DNA of 64,000 nt. Origin: Bradyrhizobium sp. Ai1a-2 (lineage in GTDB: Bacteria > Pseudomonadota > Alphaproteobacteria > Rhizobiales > Xanthobacteraceae). Made by a program: the position numbers and the translations under genes. The notes under the pieces are model-generated. The model ran no database searches. It had not been told where the DNA came from and saw only the letters and a program-made list of their open reading frames with translations. The DNA is taken from the NCBI RefSeq assembly GCF_000426245.1, contig NZ_AUEZ01000018.1:60508-124507 (forward strand), in the 5' to 3' direction. Positions 50,444-58,406 of the stretch are shown here, piece by piece. Each line of letters begins with the position of its first letter. Position 1 is the first letter of the stretch.

Positions 50444-52306
50444 ATGACCGTTGCCGTCGCTCGCCGCGATGATCCCGAAATGTTGTTTGCCGTGCCCGCG
50501 ATCGTTGCCGATCGGCGGGGCGATGGCAGCATCATCGTGAGATCGACCGTGCCCTTGCGCGAGAGCGCGCGCTGTGTCGGCGACTGGCTGGAGCATTGGG
50601 CGCGGCAGACGCCGGACCGGGTCTTCCTCGCCGAGCGCGCCAATGTCGAAACGCCCTGGACCACCGTCAGCTATGCCGATGCCTTGGCGAAGGTGCGTTC
50701 GCTCGCCTCCTGGATCCTGGCCCAGGGCCTCAGCGCCGAACGCCCGGTGATGATCCTCTCCGACAACTCAATCGATCACGCGCTGCTCGCGCTTGCCGCC
50801 CAGCATGTCGGCGTGCCGTCTGCCGCGATCTCGCCGGCCTATTCGCTGATGTCGAACGACTTCGACAAGCTGAAGAGCATGGTCCGGCTGCTCGCGCCGG
50901 GCGCGATCTATGTTTCCGGCACCAAGCCGTTCGCGGCGGCGCTGGCGGCAATCCGGCCGCTGCATGCGGCCACCATCATCAGCGGCAATGCCGGCGACAG
51001 CGATGCGATTTCGTTCCGCGCCATCGCCGCCACGCTCGAGACTGCGGACGTGGACAGCGCGTTCGCGGTGGTGACGCCGGACACCATCGCAAAATTCCTG
51101 TTCACCTCGGGGTCGACGGGCGCGCCGAAGGCCGTCATCAACACCCAGCGCATGCTGACTTCGAGCCAGCAGGCCAAGGCGCAGACCTGGACCTTCCTTG
51201 ATGCTGACAGCGACAATCTCGTGATCCTGGACTGGCTGCCCTGGAGCCACACCTTCGGCGCCAACCACAATTTCAACCTGGTGCTGCGTAACGGCGGCAC
51301 ACTTTATATCGACGGCGGCAAGCCGGCGCCGGGGCTGTTCGCGACATCGCTCGCCAATCTGCGCAGCGTGGTGCCGACGGTCTATTTCAACGTGCCGCGC
51401 GGCTTCGACATGCTCATCGCGGCGCTCCGTGACGATGAGGCGTTGCGACGGAAATTCTTCGGCGAGGTGAAGTTCGCCTTCTATGCCGGCGCGGCGCTGC
51501 CGCAGAATCTGTGGGACGCGCTGGAAGAATTGTCAGTGAAGACGGTCGGCCGCCGGCTTCCGATGGTATCGGCCTGGGGCTCGACCGAGACGTCGCCGCT
51601 TGCGACCGATTGCCATTTTCTGGCCGAGCGTTCCGGCAATATCGGCGTGCCGATCCCGGGCACCGAGCTGAAATTGGTCACCTCCGGCGACAAGCCCGAA
51701 GTGCGCGTGCGCGGCCCCAATGTCACGCCGGGCTATTGGAAGGCGCCGGAGCTGACCGCGCAGGCATTCGATGAGGAGGGCTTCTACCGGATCGGCGATG
51801 CCGTGAAGTTTGCCGATCCGGAACAGCCCGAGCGCGGGCTGTTCTTCGACGGCCGCGTCGCCGAGGATTTCAAGCTCAACTCCGGCACCTGGGTCAGCGT
51901 CGGCACACTGCGCGTCGCTGGCATTGCCGCACTGGCGCCGCTCGCGCAGGATATCGTCGTCACCGGCCATGGCGGCGACGAAGTCCGCTTCCTGGTGTTT
52001 CCGAACATTGCCGCCTGCCGCGCACAGGCCGGGCTGCCCGACAGCGCCGACGTTGCCGATGTGATTGGCCACGAAACGATCCGCGGCGCGATCGCGCAGG
52101 GTCTCGCAAGGCTGAAGGCGCAGAGCGGCAACTCCTCCGGCCATGCCACGCGCGCGCTGTTGCTTGCGGAGCCGGCCTCCGTCGATGGCGGCGAGATCAC
52201 CGACAAGGGTTACATCAACCAGCGCGCGGTGCTGACGCGCCGCGCGGGCGCGGTGGCGATGCTGGATGACGATACCTCGCGTGGATGGATTGCCTGCGCC
52301 GGCTGA
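50444..52306 (+). CDS. fcs: Feruloyl-CoA synthase (AMP-forming)
   Basis: 620 residues. The adenylate-forming signature is FLFTSGSTGAPKAVINTQRM; the A5 region reads VSAWGSTETSPLATDCHF and the late hinge motif is GLFFDGRVAEDFKLNSGTWV, in which DGR-x-x-x-x-F-K-L-x-x-G-x-W is the specific form of the feruloyl-CoA synthase/benzoate-activating branch. It activates ferulate or other hydroxycinnamates for side-chain degradation to vanillate-type products. The hydratase-lyase gene is not in the window. A MarR regulator follows convergently, as in known fer clusters. Confidence 0.9.
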   Translation: MTVAVARRDDPEMLFAVPAIVADRRGDGSIIVRSTVPLRESARCVGDWLEHWARQTPDRVFLAERANVETPWTTVSYADALAKVRSLASWILAQGLSAERPVMILSDNSIDHALLALAAQHVGVPSAAISPAYSLMSNDFDKLKSMVRLLAPGAIYVSGTKPFAAALAAIRPLHAATIISGNAGDSDAISFRAIAATLETADVDSAFAVVTPDTIAKFLFTSGSTGAPKAVINTQRMLTSSQQAKAQTWTFLDADSDNLVILDWLPWSHTFGANHNFNLVLRNGGTLYIDGGKPAPGLFATSLANLRSVVPTVYFNVPRGFDMLIAALRDDEALRRKFFGEVKFAFYAGAALPQNLWDALEELSVKTVGRRLPMVSAWGSTETSPLATDCHFLAERSGNIGVPIPGTELKLVTSGDKPEVRVRGPNVTPGYWKAPELTAQAFDEEGFYRIGDAVKFADPEQPERGLFFDGRVAEDFKLNSGTWVSVGTLRVAGIAALAPLAQDIVVTGHGGDEVRFLVFPNIAACRAQAGLPDSADVADVIGHETIRGAIAQGLARLKAQSGNSSGHATRALLLAEPASVDGGEITDKGYINQRAVLTRRAGAVAMLDDDTSRGWIACAG

Positions 52307-52320
52307 GGCCGGGCACGCGG

Positions 52321-52836
52321 TCATGAGCGGGTGACGGCGCCGAGATTGTTGTGCAGCCGCCGCAACAGATCGATCAGCATTTCCCGCTCATCCTTGCGCA
52401 GGCAGGATAACAGCCGACGTTCGCGGTCGAGCGCGGCGACGATGACCCTGTCATGGATCGCGCGGCCTCTCGCCGTCAGCGTGATCGAATGGCTGCGGCC
52501 GTCATGCGGATTGGCGCGGATCGCGACCAGCCCGCGCTTCTGCAACAGCGCCAAGGTCCGGCTCACCGGTCCCTTGTCGAAGCCGATGACGTGGCAGATG
52601 CGCGAAGCGGGGATGCCCGGCTCGATCGCGAGCTGCGACATGATCCGCCACTCCGTGACGTTGACGCCGAAATGGCGCTGGTAGAACGCGGTGGCGCTGT
52701 TCGACAGCTTGTTGGCAATGAAGGTGACGAAGGCCGGCACGTAGCGATCGAGATCGAGTGTCGGACCGGAATTGACGGCCGCGGCTTGCGCGGCTCTCGG
52801 CCGGCGCGGCTTCCTGGGGGAGGTTTGAGTGCTCAT
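52321..52836 (-). CDS. MarR-family regulator of the hydroxycinnamate pathway
   Basis: About 171 residues from the ATG at 52836, with GGAG close upstream; upstream in-frame starts at 52848 and 52860 are possible. A basic Pro-rich N-terminal arm precedes the winged-helix core: YQRHFGVNVTEWRIMSQLAI, then ASRICHVIGFDKGPVSRTLA and GLVAIRANPHDGRSHSITLT, the MarR recognition helix and wing. Proteins of this type (FerC/FerR) repress ferulate genes until a hydroxycinnamoyl-CoA is bound. It is convergent with fcs, only 14 bases away. Confidence 0.88.
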   Translation of the reverse strand: MSTQTSPRKPRRPRAAQAAAVNSGPTLDLDRYVPAFVTFIANKLSNSATAFYQRHFGVNVTEWRIMSQLAIEPGIPASRICHVIGFDKGPVSRTLALLQKRGLVAIRANPHDGRSHSITLTARGRAIHDRVIVAALDRERRLLSCLRKDEREMLIDLLRRLHNNLGAVTRS

Positions 52837-52888
52837 TTCTCCGATCATCGCTGCAGGCAAGAAACTTTGGTTTGGATTCCATCAGGGT

Positions 52889-52981
52889 CCGTAGCCCGGG
52901 TCGAGCGCAAGCGTAACCCGGGGACCGCCGGTAACCGCTGAGACAGATGTCCCGGGTTGCGCTGCGCTCCACCCGGGCTAC
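52889..52981. repeat. Family C-like inverted repeat (GTAGCCCGGGT-type)
   Basis: GTAGCCCGGGTCGAGCGCAA at 52891 and CTCCACCCGGGCTAC ending at 52981 are imperfect reverse complements, with a second internal pair GTAACCCGGGGA and TCCCGGGTTGC. It lies just beyond the ndh stop codon, between ndh and the marR gene on the same strand. Confidence 0.72.
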
Positions 52982-52990
52982 AGACCCCCG

Positions 52991-54265
52991 CTATCGCGCC
53001 ACCTTGCTGCTGCCCTGGGTGATCAGCCGGGCCGCGCGCTGGTCGCGGGCGTGAATCCAGAGCCAGCTCAGCGCGACACTGAGGCGGTGGCGGATGCCGA
53101 TCAGGAAGTAGATGTGGGCGATGCCCCAGATCCACCAGGCGATGGCACCGCGCAGTTTGAGCCAGCCGAAATCGATCACCGCCAGCCGCTTGCCGATCTG
53201 GGCGAGGCTGCCCTGGTGCTTGTAGCGGAATGGCGGCAGCGTGCGGCCTTCGAGCCGCGCCTTGATCAGTGAGGCGACGTAGCGCCCTTCCTGCTTCGCC
53301 GCCGGCGCGATGCCGGGTACCGGCTTGCCGTCGGGACCGGCGATGGTGATGGTATCGCCGATCGCAAAGATGTCGGGATGGCCGGGGACCGTGAGGTCGG
53401 GATTGACCTGCAGCCGGTAGGCGCGGTCGGCCGGCGCGTTCAGCCATTCGGCGGCCCGCGAGGCACGCACGCCGGCGGCCCAGATGATGGTCCGCGCCTC
53501 CAGCCGCTTGCCGCCATAGACCACGCCGTCGGCGTCGCATTCGGTGACCGGCGCGCCCAGCATCACCTCGACGCCGAGCTTTTCCAGCGAGCGCTGCGCG
53601 TAGGTCGAGAGATCGTCGGGAAAGCCCGCGAGCACCCGCGAGCCCGCCTCGATCAGCACGACGCAGGTCTTGTGGGTGTCGATGTTGCGGAAGTCAGGCG
53701 CCAGCGTGTCGCGTGCGAGGTCGGCGATGGTGCCGGCCATTTCGACGCCGGTCGGGCCGGCGCCGACGATGACGAAGGTCAAGAGCGCCGCGCGGCGCTC
53801 CGGATCGGTCTCGCGCTCGGCGCGCTCGAAGGCGACGAGGATGCGCCGCCGCAGCGTGGTGGCGTCCTCCAGCGTTTTCAGGCCCGGTGCGAACGGTTCC
53901 CATTCGTCGTGGCCGAAATAGTCGTGGCGTGCGCCGGTCGCCAGGATCAGCGTGTCATAGGGGACGCTGTCGCCGTCATCGAGCACAACACGCTTGCCTT
54001 CGGCGTCGATGCTGTTGACGTTGGCAAACAGTGTCGTCACCTCACGGCGGTCGCGCAGCAGGTGGCGGATCGGCCAGGCGATTTCTGAGGTCGCAAGCGA
54101 AGCGGTCGCGACCTGGTAGAGCAGCGGCTGGAACAGATGATGGTTGCGGCGGTCGATCAAGGTGATCTTCACCGGCGCGCCGGCGAGCCCAAAGGTCGCC
54201 TCCAGGCCGCCAAATCCCGCGCCCACGATGACTACGTGATGCGGATCTTTCGGCGGCGTCGTCAT
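52991..54265 (-). CDS. ndh: Type II NADH:quinone oxidoreductase
   Basis: 424 residues from the ATG at 54265. The FAD-binding Rossmann motif is HVVIVGAGFGGLEATFGLAG, then RNHHLFQPLLYQVATASLAT (the NDH-2 quinone-site region), a second dinucleotide motif FVIVGAGPTGVEMAGTIADL, and the late FAD motif PDIFAIGDTITI. Hydrophobic C-terminal helices (AIAWWIWGIAHIYFLIGIRH) attach it peripherally to the membrane. It passes electrons from NADH to quinone without proton pumping. It is the only respiratory gene here apart from cioAB 23 kb away, which uses the resulting quinol. Confidence 0.93.
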   Translation of the reverse strand: MTTPPKDPHHVVIVGAGFGGLEATFGLAGAPVKITLIDRRNHHLFQPLLYQVATASLATSEIAWPIRHLLRDRREVTTLFANVNSIDAEGKRVVLDDGDSVPYDTLILATGARHDYFGHDEWEPFAPGLKTLEDATTLRRRILVAFERAERETDPERRAALLTFVIVGAGPTGVEMAGTIADLARDTLAPDFRNIDTHKTCVVLIEAGSRVLAGFPDDLSTYAQRSLEKLGVEVMLGAPVTECDADGVVYGGKRLEARTIIWAAGVRASRAAEWLNAPADRAYRLQVNPDLTVPGHPDIFAIGDTITIAGPDGKPVPGIAPAAKQEGRYVASLIKARLEGRTLPPFRYKHQGSLAQIGKRLAVIDFGWLKLRGAIAWWIWGIAHIYFLIGIRHRLSVALSWLWIHARDQRAARLITQGSSKVAR

Positions 54266-54443
54266 GGAATATGGCCCCAAGGTTCTCGGTGTTCTCGGTA
54301 TCTCCGTCCAGATTATGTATTCATTTGCCTGGTTGTTCCAAGGCGCTTCTTTCTAATCGCACGATAGCGAAAACGTATGGCTCAGGCCTTCCGTGGTGCC
54401 GCGGCCGTGATCGGCGGCCGCGTCAAGGATCGCGTTCTGCGCG

Positions 54444-54489
54444 GCCGGAAAAAATCTTCCGGCGACCGTATCCTTTGACCGTCGTCAAA
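54444..54489. promoter_or_regulatory. Hairpin and short palindrome upstream of the small-protein/ECF pair
   Basis: GCCGGAA (54444-54450) and TTCCGGC (54457-54463) form a 7-bp hairpin, and TTTGAC-N4-GTCAAA (54474-54489) is a second exact palindrome ending 57 bases before the ATG at 54546. The latter could be an operator or a paired ECF -35 element. Nothing else stands out in the 280-base gap between ndh and the next gene. Confidence 0.4.
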
Positions 54490-54545
54490 CGTCCTTGGGG
54501 GTGCGCGATGGCCTCCGCATCGCGGCGCGAACCAGGGAGAGGACG

Positions 54546-54860
54546 ATGACGACCAGACTGATCAGGTACAAGACGAAGCCGGACATGGCCGACACGAATG
54601 CCGATCTGGTTGCGGCGGTATTTGCGGAACTGAAGGCGGCAAAGCTCGATGGCGTGCGCTATCTTACGCTGCGGCTGGAGGACGACACCTTTGTCCACAT
54701 CGTGGAGACCGCATCCGACGATGGGTCCAGCCCGTTGCCGCAACTGGCCGCGTTCAAGGCGTTTCAGAGCGGCATTCGCGACCGCGGCGCCGAGCCGCCG
54801 CTGGTTCGCAGCGCCAAAGTGGTCGGCAATTACCGTATGCTGGCGCATGATCCGGAGTAG
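54546..54860 (+). CDS. Small ferredoxin-fold-like protein (ABM/YchJ-like size), unknown function
   Basis: 104 residues with AGGGAGAGG upstream of the ATG. It begins TTRLIRYKTKPDMADTNADL, followed by VAAVFAELKAAKLDGVRYLT and LRLEDDTFVHIVETASDDGS, a beta-alpha-beta arrangement like antibiotic-biosynthesis monooxygenase dimers. I infer the fold but not the reaction. Its last four codons and stop lie inside a family B repeat. The ECF sigma gene follows 84 bases later on the same strand, and the two likely form an operon. Confidence 0.75.
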   Translation: MTTRLIRYKTKPDMADTNADLVAAVFAELKAAKLDGVRYLTLRLEDDTFVHIVETASDDGSSPLPQLAAFKAFQSGIRDRGAEPPLVRSAKVVGNYRMLAHDPE

Positions 54861-54913
54861 CGGGAACCGGTTTTCCTCGCGACAAACGCGAAGCGTTTGC
54901 GCGGAGATCATGC
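54845..54913. repeat. Family B repeat overlapping the end of the small-protein gene
   Basis: GCATGATC (54845-54852) and GATCATGC (54906-54913) are the terminal arms; the body carries CGGGAACCGGTTTTCC and an inner hairpin AAACGCGAAGCGTTT. The stop codon of the preceding gene (54858-54860) lies within this element, so the element has set the C-terminus of that protein. Confidence 0.75.
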
Positions 54914-54944
54914 CCGGACCAGCAACCAGTCCTGAGCAGGGAGA

Positions 54945-55835
54945 ATGACGTCAGTGTCCGATGCGTCGGCGGCCGCCGGTCTCGACAGAATCCTGGTCGC
55001 GCTGCGGCCGCGGCTGCATCGCTACTGCTCCCGTATGGTCGGCTCGGTGATCGACGGCGAGGACGTGTTGCAGGATGCGCTGATCAAGGCGGTGGAAGCG
55101 TTTGCTTTCGTCGGGGAGATCCAAAATCCGCAAGGCTGGCTGTTCAGGATAGCGCACAACGCCGCGCTCGATTTCCTGCGGCGGCGCCATCGGCAGGACG
55201 CACTCCGGTCGGCGGAGGAGGTCGACATGATGGCCGACGAGCTCGACGACATCGCCCGCCGCGAGATCGCCGCCGCCAGCCTGCGTACTTTCATGCGCCT
55301 GCCGGTGGCGCAGCGCAGCAGCGTGATCCTGAGGGACGTGCTCGGCTATTCGCTGGCGGAAGTCTGCGAGATCATGGACCTGAGCCTGGTCGCGGCAAAG
55401 GCCACCTTGCACCGCGGCCGGGTTCGGCTGCGCGAGTTCGCCCGAGAAGGCGACGATGCACCGCCGCCGAGGCTGACGGACGCCGATCGGGCCCGTCTCT
55501 CCGCCTACGTCACCCATTTCAACGCCCGCGATTTCGACGCTATCCGCGCCATGATCGCCGACGACATCAAGCTTGATCTCGTCAGCAGGACCCGGCTCAA
55601 CGGCAAAGTCGAGGTTTCGCGCTATTTCGGCAATTATGACAGGGCCAATGACTGGCTTCTGGTGCCGGGGCTTGTGGAAGGTCGTCCCGCGATCCTGGTG
55701 TTCGACCCCACGGTGCCCGCCGCGACGCGGCCGAAATATTTCGTGCTGCTGGATTGGCGAGCCGATAGGGTGGCAAGCATCCGGGATTTCCGTCACGCGC
55801 CCTACGTCATCGAGGGCGCGGAATATCTCGTGTAG
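54945..55835 (+). CDS. ECF sigma factor with SnoaL-like C-terminal domain
   Basis: 296 residues starting at 54945 after CAGGGAGA. Sigma-2 is at about 15-85 (LRPRLHRYCSRMVGSVIDGE, then DVLQDALIKAVEAF and WLFRIAHNAALDFLRRR), sigma-4 at about 115-170 (RLPVAQRSSVILRDVLGYSL, AKATLHRGRVRLREFA), and residues 175-296 form an NTF2/SnoaL-like domain (LSAYVTHFNARDFDAIRAMI, then YVIEGAEYLV). ECF factors of this plan (ECF41-like groups) have no anti-sigma; the extra domain controls activity. A small enzyme-like gene is cotranscribed upstream, as is usual for these systems. The signal is unknown. Confidence 0.9.
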   Translation: MTSVSDASAAAGLDRILVALRPRLHRYCSRMVGSVIDGEDVLQDALIKAVEAFAFVGEIQNPQGWLFRIAHNAALDFLRRRHRQDALRSAEEVDMMADELDDIARREIAAASLRTFMRLPVAQRSSVILRDVLGYSLAEVCEIMDLSLVAAKATLHRGRVRLREFAREGDDAPPPRLTDADRARLSAYVTHFNARDFDAIRAMIADDIKLDLVSRTRLNGKVEVSRYFGNYDRANDWLLVPGLVEGRPAILVFDPTVPAATRPKYFVLLDWRADRVASIRDFRHAPYVIEGAEYLV

Positions 55836-55883
55836 TCCAGCGCCGCGAAAACCGGCTGGCGGCAGCTCCAAGACTGCGACAAT

Positions 55884-55899
55884 GGTTGCCCGGGCAACC
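55884..55899. promoter_or_regulatory. Perfect 16-bp palindrome GGTTGCCCGGGCAACC
   Basis: GGTTGCCCGGGCAACC reads the same on both strands. It lies 49 bases after the ECF stop and 230 bases before the liv-type operon. It is a candidate operator or hairpin without known partner. Confidence 0.45.
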
Positions 55900-56030
55900 G
55901 GCACTATAATTCTTGCCAGCCTCGCATTTTACGAATTATGGTGCAGATCAGGCTCAAGCATGCGCCGAAGGTTCTAAACGCTGCCTTCGGTTCGCGCTTG
56001 CTGCCCAGTCAGGATTCCGCGCACAAAACA

Positions 56031-56055
56031 CGTCACCCCGAACACGGGAGTGACG
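56031..56055. terminator. Hairpin, possible terminator before the branched-chain amino acid operon
   Basis: CGTCACCCCG (56031-56040), AACA, then CGGGAGTGACG (56045-56055) pair over ten bases with a single bulge. There is no T tract, so the role as a terminator is tentative. It is about 75 bases upstream of the receptor ATG. The remainder of the gap 55836-56128 shows no gene. Confidence 0.4.
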
Positions 56056-56128
56056 GGGGCACGGACGGCGCCGCCGGACGGTTCATCGGGATGGCGCCCG
56101 GTTGGAATGGTTGAGGAGGGGAGTGAAC

Positions 56129-57301
56129 ATGAAAACGTCATTTTGGCTGGCGGGCGTTGCCGCGCTGGCGCTGGCACAGCCTGCATTCGCGGCTGACACC
56201 ATCAAGATCGGCTTTGTCTCGACTTTCAGCGGTCCCACCGCCGTCATCGGCAACGACATGCGGAACTCGTTCGAGCTGGCGCTCGACCATCTCGGCCGCA
56301 AGATCGACGGCAAGCCGGTCGAGGTGATCTACGAGGATGACCAGCAGAAGCCTGACGTCGGCAAGCAGAAGACCGAGAAGCTGGTGCAGTCCGACAAGGT
56401 CGACTTCATCGTCGGCTACATCTGGTCGAACGTGCTCTTGGCCTCGCTGAAGACCGCCGTCGACAGCAAGACCTTCCTGATCTCGGCCAATGCCGGCCCG
56501 TCGCAGCTCGCCGGCGAGCTTTGCTCCCCTTACGTCTTCTCGACCTCGTGGCAGAACGACCAGACCCCGCAAGCCATGGGCACCTACATGAACCAGAAGG
56601 GCGTGAAATCGGTGTTCCTGATCGGCCCGAACTACGCTGCCGGCAAGGACATGCTGGCCGGCGTGAAGAGCACCTTCAAGGGCGAGGTGGTTGGTGAGGA
56701 ATATACGGTGTGGCCGAGCCAGCTCGATTTCTCCGCCGAACTCTCCAAGGCGCGCAACTCGAAGGCGGAGGCGATCTTCGTCTTCTATCCGGGTGCTGCC
56801 GGCGTGCAGTTCCTGAACCAGTATGCGCAGGCCGGCATCAAGCAGCAGATTCCGCTCTATACCGCCTTCACCATCGACGAATTGTCGCTGCCGCTGCAGA
56901 AGGAAAACGCGCTCGGCGTGCCCGGAGCCCAGCAATGGGTCAATGACCTGCCGAACGAGCAGAACAAGAAGTTCGTCGCCGACTACCGCAAGAAATACGC
57001 GAACCTGCGTCCGACCTTTTACGGCGCCCAATCCTATGACGCCGCCAACCTCATCAACAGCGCCGTGGTCGCCGTGAAAGGCGACCTGACAAAAAAGGAC
57101 GCGATGAGAGACGAGATGCAGAAGGTCAACTTCAAGTCGGTGCGCGGATCGTACAAATACGGCAACAACCACATCCCGATCCAGAATTTCTACCTGCAGG
57201 ACGTCGTCAAGGACGCCGACGGTCAGCTCGCGCTCAAGACGGTTGCCACGATCGTAGAGAACGATCAGGATCGCTTTCACGACAAATGTCCGATGAAGTG
57301 A
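56129..57301 (+). CDS. Branched-chain amino acid-type ABC receptor (LivJ-like)
   Basis: 390 residues from the ATG at 56129, which follows GAGGAGGGGAG. The signal peptide ends near AFA. The opening DTIKIGFVSTFSGPTAVIGN is standard for family 4 receptors, then KPVEVIYEDDQQKPDVGKQK and FSTSWQNDQTPQAMGTYM. It is the first gene of a complete livJ-H-M-G-F operon, so transport is certain, but such systems take amides, aromatic acids or amino acids, and specificity is not fixed by sequence. A family A repeat follows the stop. Confidence 0.93.
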   Translation: MKTSFWLAGVAALALAQPAFAADTIKIGFVSTFSGPTAVIGNDMRNSFELALDHLGRKIDGKPVEVIYEDDQQKPDVGKQKTEKLVQSDKVDFIVGYIWSNVLLASLKTAVDSKTFLISANAGPSQLAGELCSPYVFSTSWQNDQTPQAMGTYMNQKGVKSVFLIGPNYAAGKDMLAGVKSTFKGEVVGEEYTVWPSQLDFSAELSKARNSKAEAIFVFYPGAAGVQFLNQYAQAGIKQQIPLYTAFTIDELSLPLQKENALGVPGAQQWVNDLPNEQNKKFVADYRKKYANLRPTFYGAQSYDAANLINSAVVAVKGDLTKKDAMRDEMQKVNFKSVRGSYKYGNNHIPIQNFYLQDVVKDADGQLALKTVATIVENDQDRFHDKCPMK

Positions 57302-57307
57302 GGCGTA

Positions 57308-57351
57308 GCGTTTTCCCGCGAAGTGGATACCGGTTCGCGTGAAGAAAACGC
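57308..57351. repeat. Family A repeat between livJ- and livH-like genes
   Basis: GCGTTTTC (57308-57315) and GAAAACGC (57344-57351) match the arms at 4134-4177, and the body has GCGAAGTGGATACCGG. It lies in the gap between receptor and permease genes of an operon, like the repeat in the family 5 ABC operon. Confidence 0.8.
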
Positions 57352-57488
57352 GTCAAGAAAAAATGTTTCCCCGGCGCATGATCTGCCAAAAGTCTGAGCG
57401 GTTTGGTCAGTCATCATGCACCCAACAACAATTGGCGGCGGCGCGGGCGCGCTGCCGCTTTCTTGTTTCAGCTTGATATAAGTCGCCG

Positions 57489-58406
57489 ATGTTCCTTCTG
57501 ATCGAACAACTTCTGAACGGATTGCAGTTCGGACTGCTCTTGTTCCTGCTGGCGGCCGGGCTCACGCTGGTGTTCGGCATCATGGATTTCGTGAACCTGG
57601 CGCATGGTTCGCTCTACATGATGGGCGCCTATTTTGCCGCGACCTTCGTCGGCTGGACCGGCAGCTTCGTGTTCGGCGCGATCCTCGCGCTCGCCGCCAC
57701 GCTTCTGCTCGGCATCGCCCTCGAATTCGTGGCGCTCAGGCATCTCTATGGCCGCGACCATCTCGACCAGGTGCTGGCGACGTTCGGCCTGATCCTGTTC
57801 TTCAATGACATGGTGCGGCTGATCTGGGGGCCGGCGGGCCTCGCGCTGCCGCTGCCGACGTGGCTGACCACCCCGGTCCAGCTTCTGCCCGGCGTGTACT
57901 ACCCGGCCTACCGGCTCTCGATCATCATCGTCGCGCTGCTGGTCGCCGCGCTGCTCTATCTCGTGGTGATGCGCACCCGCATCGGCATGCTGATCCGCGC
58001 CGGCGCCTCCAACCGCGAGATGATCGGCGCGCTCGGCATCAACATCAAGCTGCTGTTCACGCTGGTGTTCGGGCTGGGCGCCGCGCTCGCGGGCCTCGCC
58101 GGCTTGATGCAGGCGCCGATCCTGACCGTGCAGATCGGCATGGGCGAGAACATCCTGATCCTCGCCTTCGTCATCATCGTGATCGGCGGCATCGGCTCGA
58201 TCCGCGGCGCCTTCCTCGCCGCGATCTTTGTCGGCCTGATCGATACGCTCGGCCGCGCCTTCCTGCCGGATCTCTTGCGCAAGGTGCTGAGCGGTGCCGC
58301 CGCCTCGACCGCCGCCCCCGCGCTGTCCTCGATGCTGATCTACCTGTTGATGGCGATCGTGCTCGTCTTGCGGCCGGAGGGGCTGTTTCCGGCCGCCAAG
58401 CGATGA
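57489..58406 (+). CDS. Branched-chain amino acid-type ABC permease (LivH-like)
   Basis: 305 residues with eight membrane spans. Typical motifs are LLNGLQFGLLLFLLAAGLTL, VFGIMDFVNLAHGSLYMMGA and VIGGIGSIRGAFLAAIFVGL. It forms the pore together with the LivM-like permease, whose start overlaps its stop as ATGA. Confidence 0.94.
   Translation: MFLLIEQLLNGLQFGLLLFLLAAGLTLVFGIMDFVNLAHGSLYMMGAYFAATFVGWTGSFVFGAILALAATLLLGIALEFVALRHLYGRDHLDQVLATFGLILFFNDMVRLIWGPAGLALPLPTWLTTPVQLLPGVYYPAYRLSIIIVALLVAALLYLVVMRTRIGMLIRAGASNREMIGALGINIKLLFTLVFGLGAALAGLAGLMQAPILTVQIGMGENILILAFVIIVIGGIGSIRGAFLAAIFVGLIDTLGRAFLPDLLRKVLSGAAASTAAPALSSMLIYLLMAIVLVLRPEGLFPAAKR

Noticed and set aside
55900..55920. GGCAC...TTGCC upstream of the liv-type operon as a sigma-54 promoter
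   Set aside because: The GG to GC distance is 15 bases instead of the required 12.
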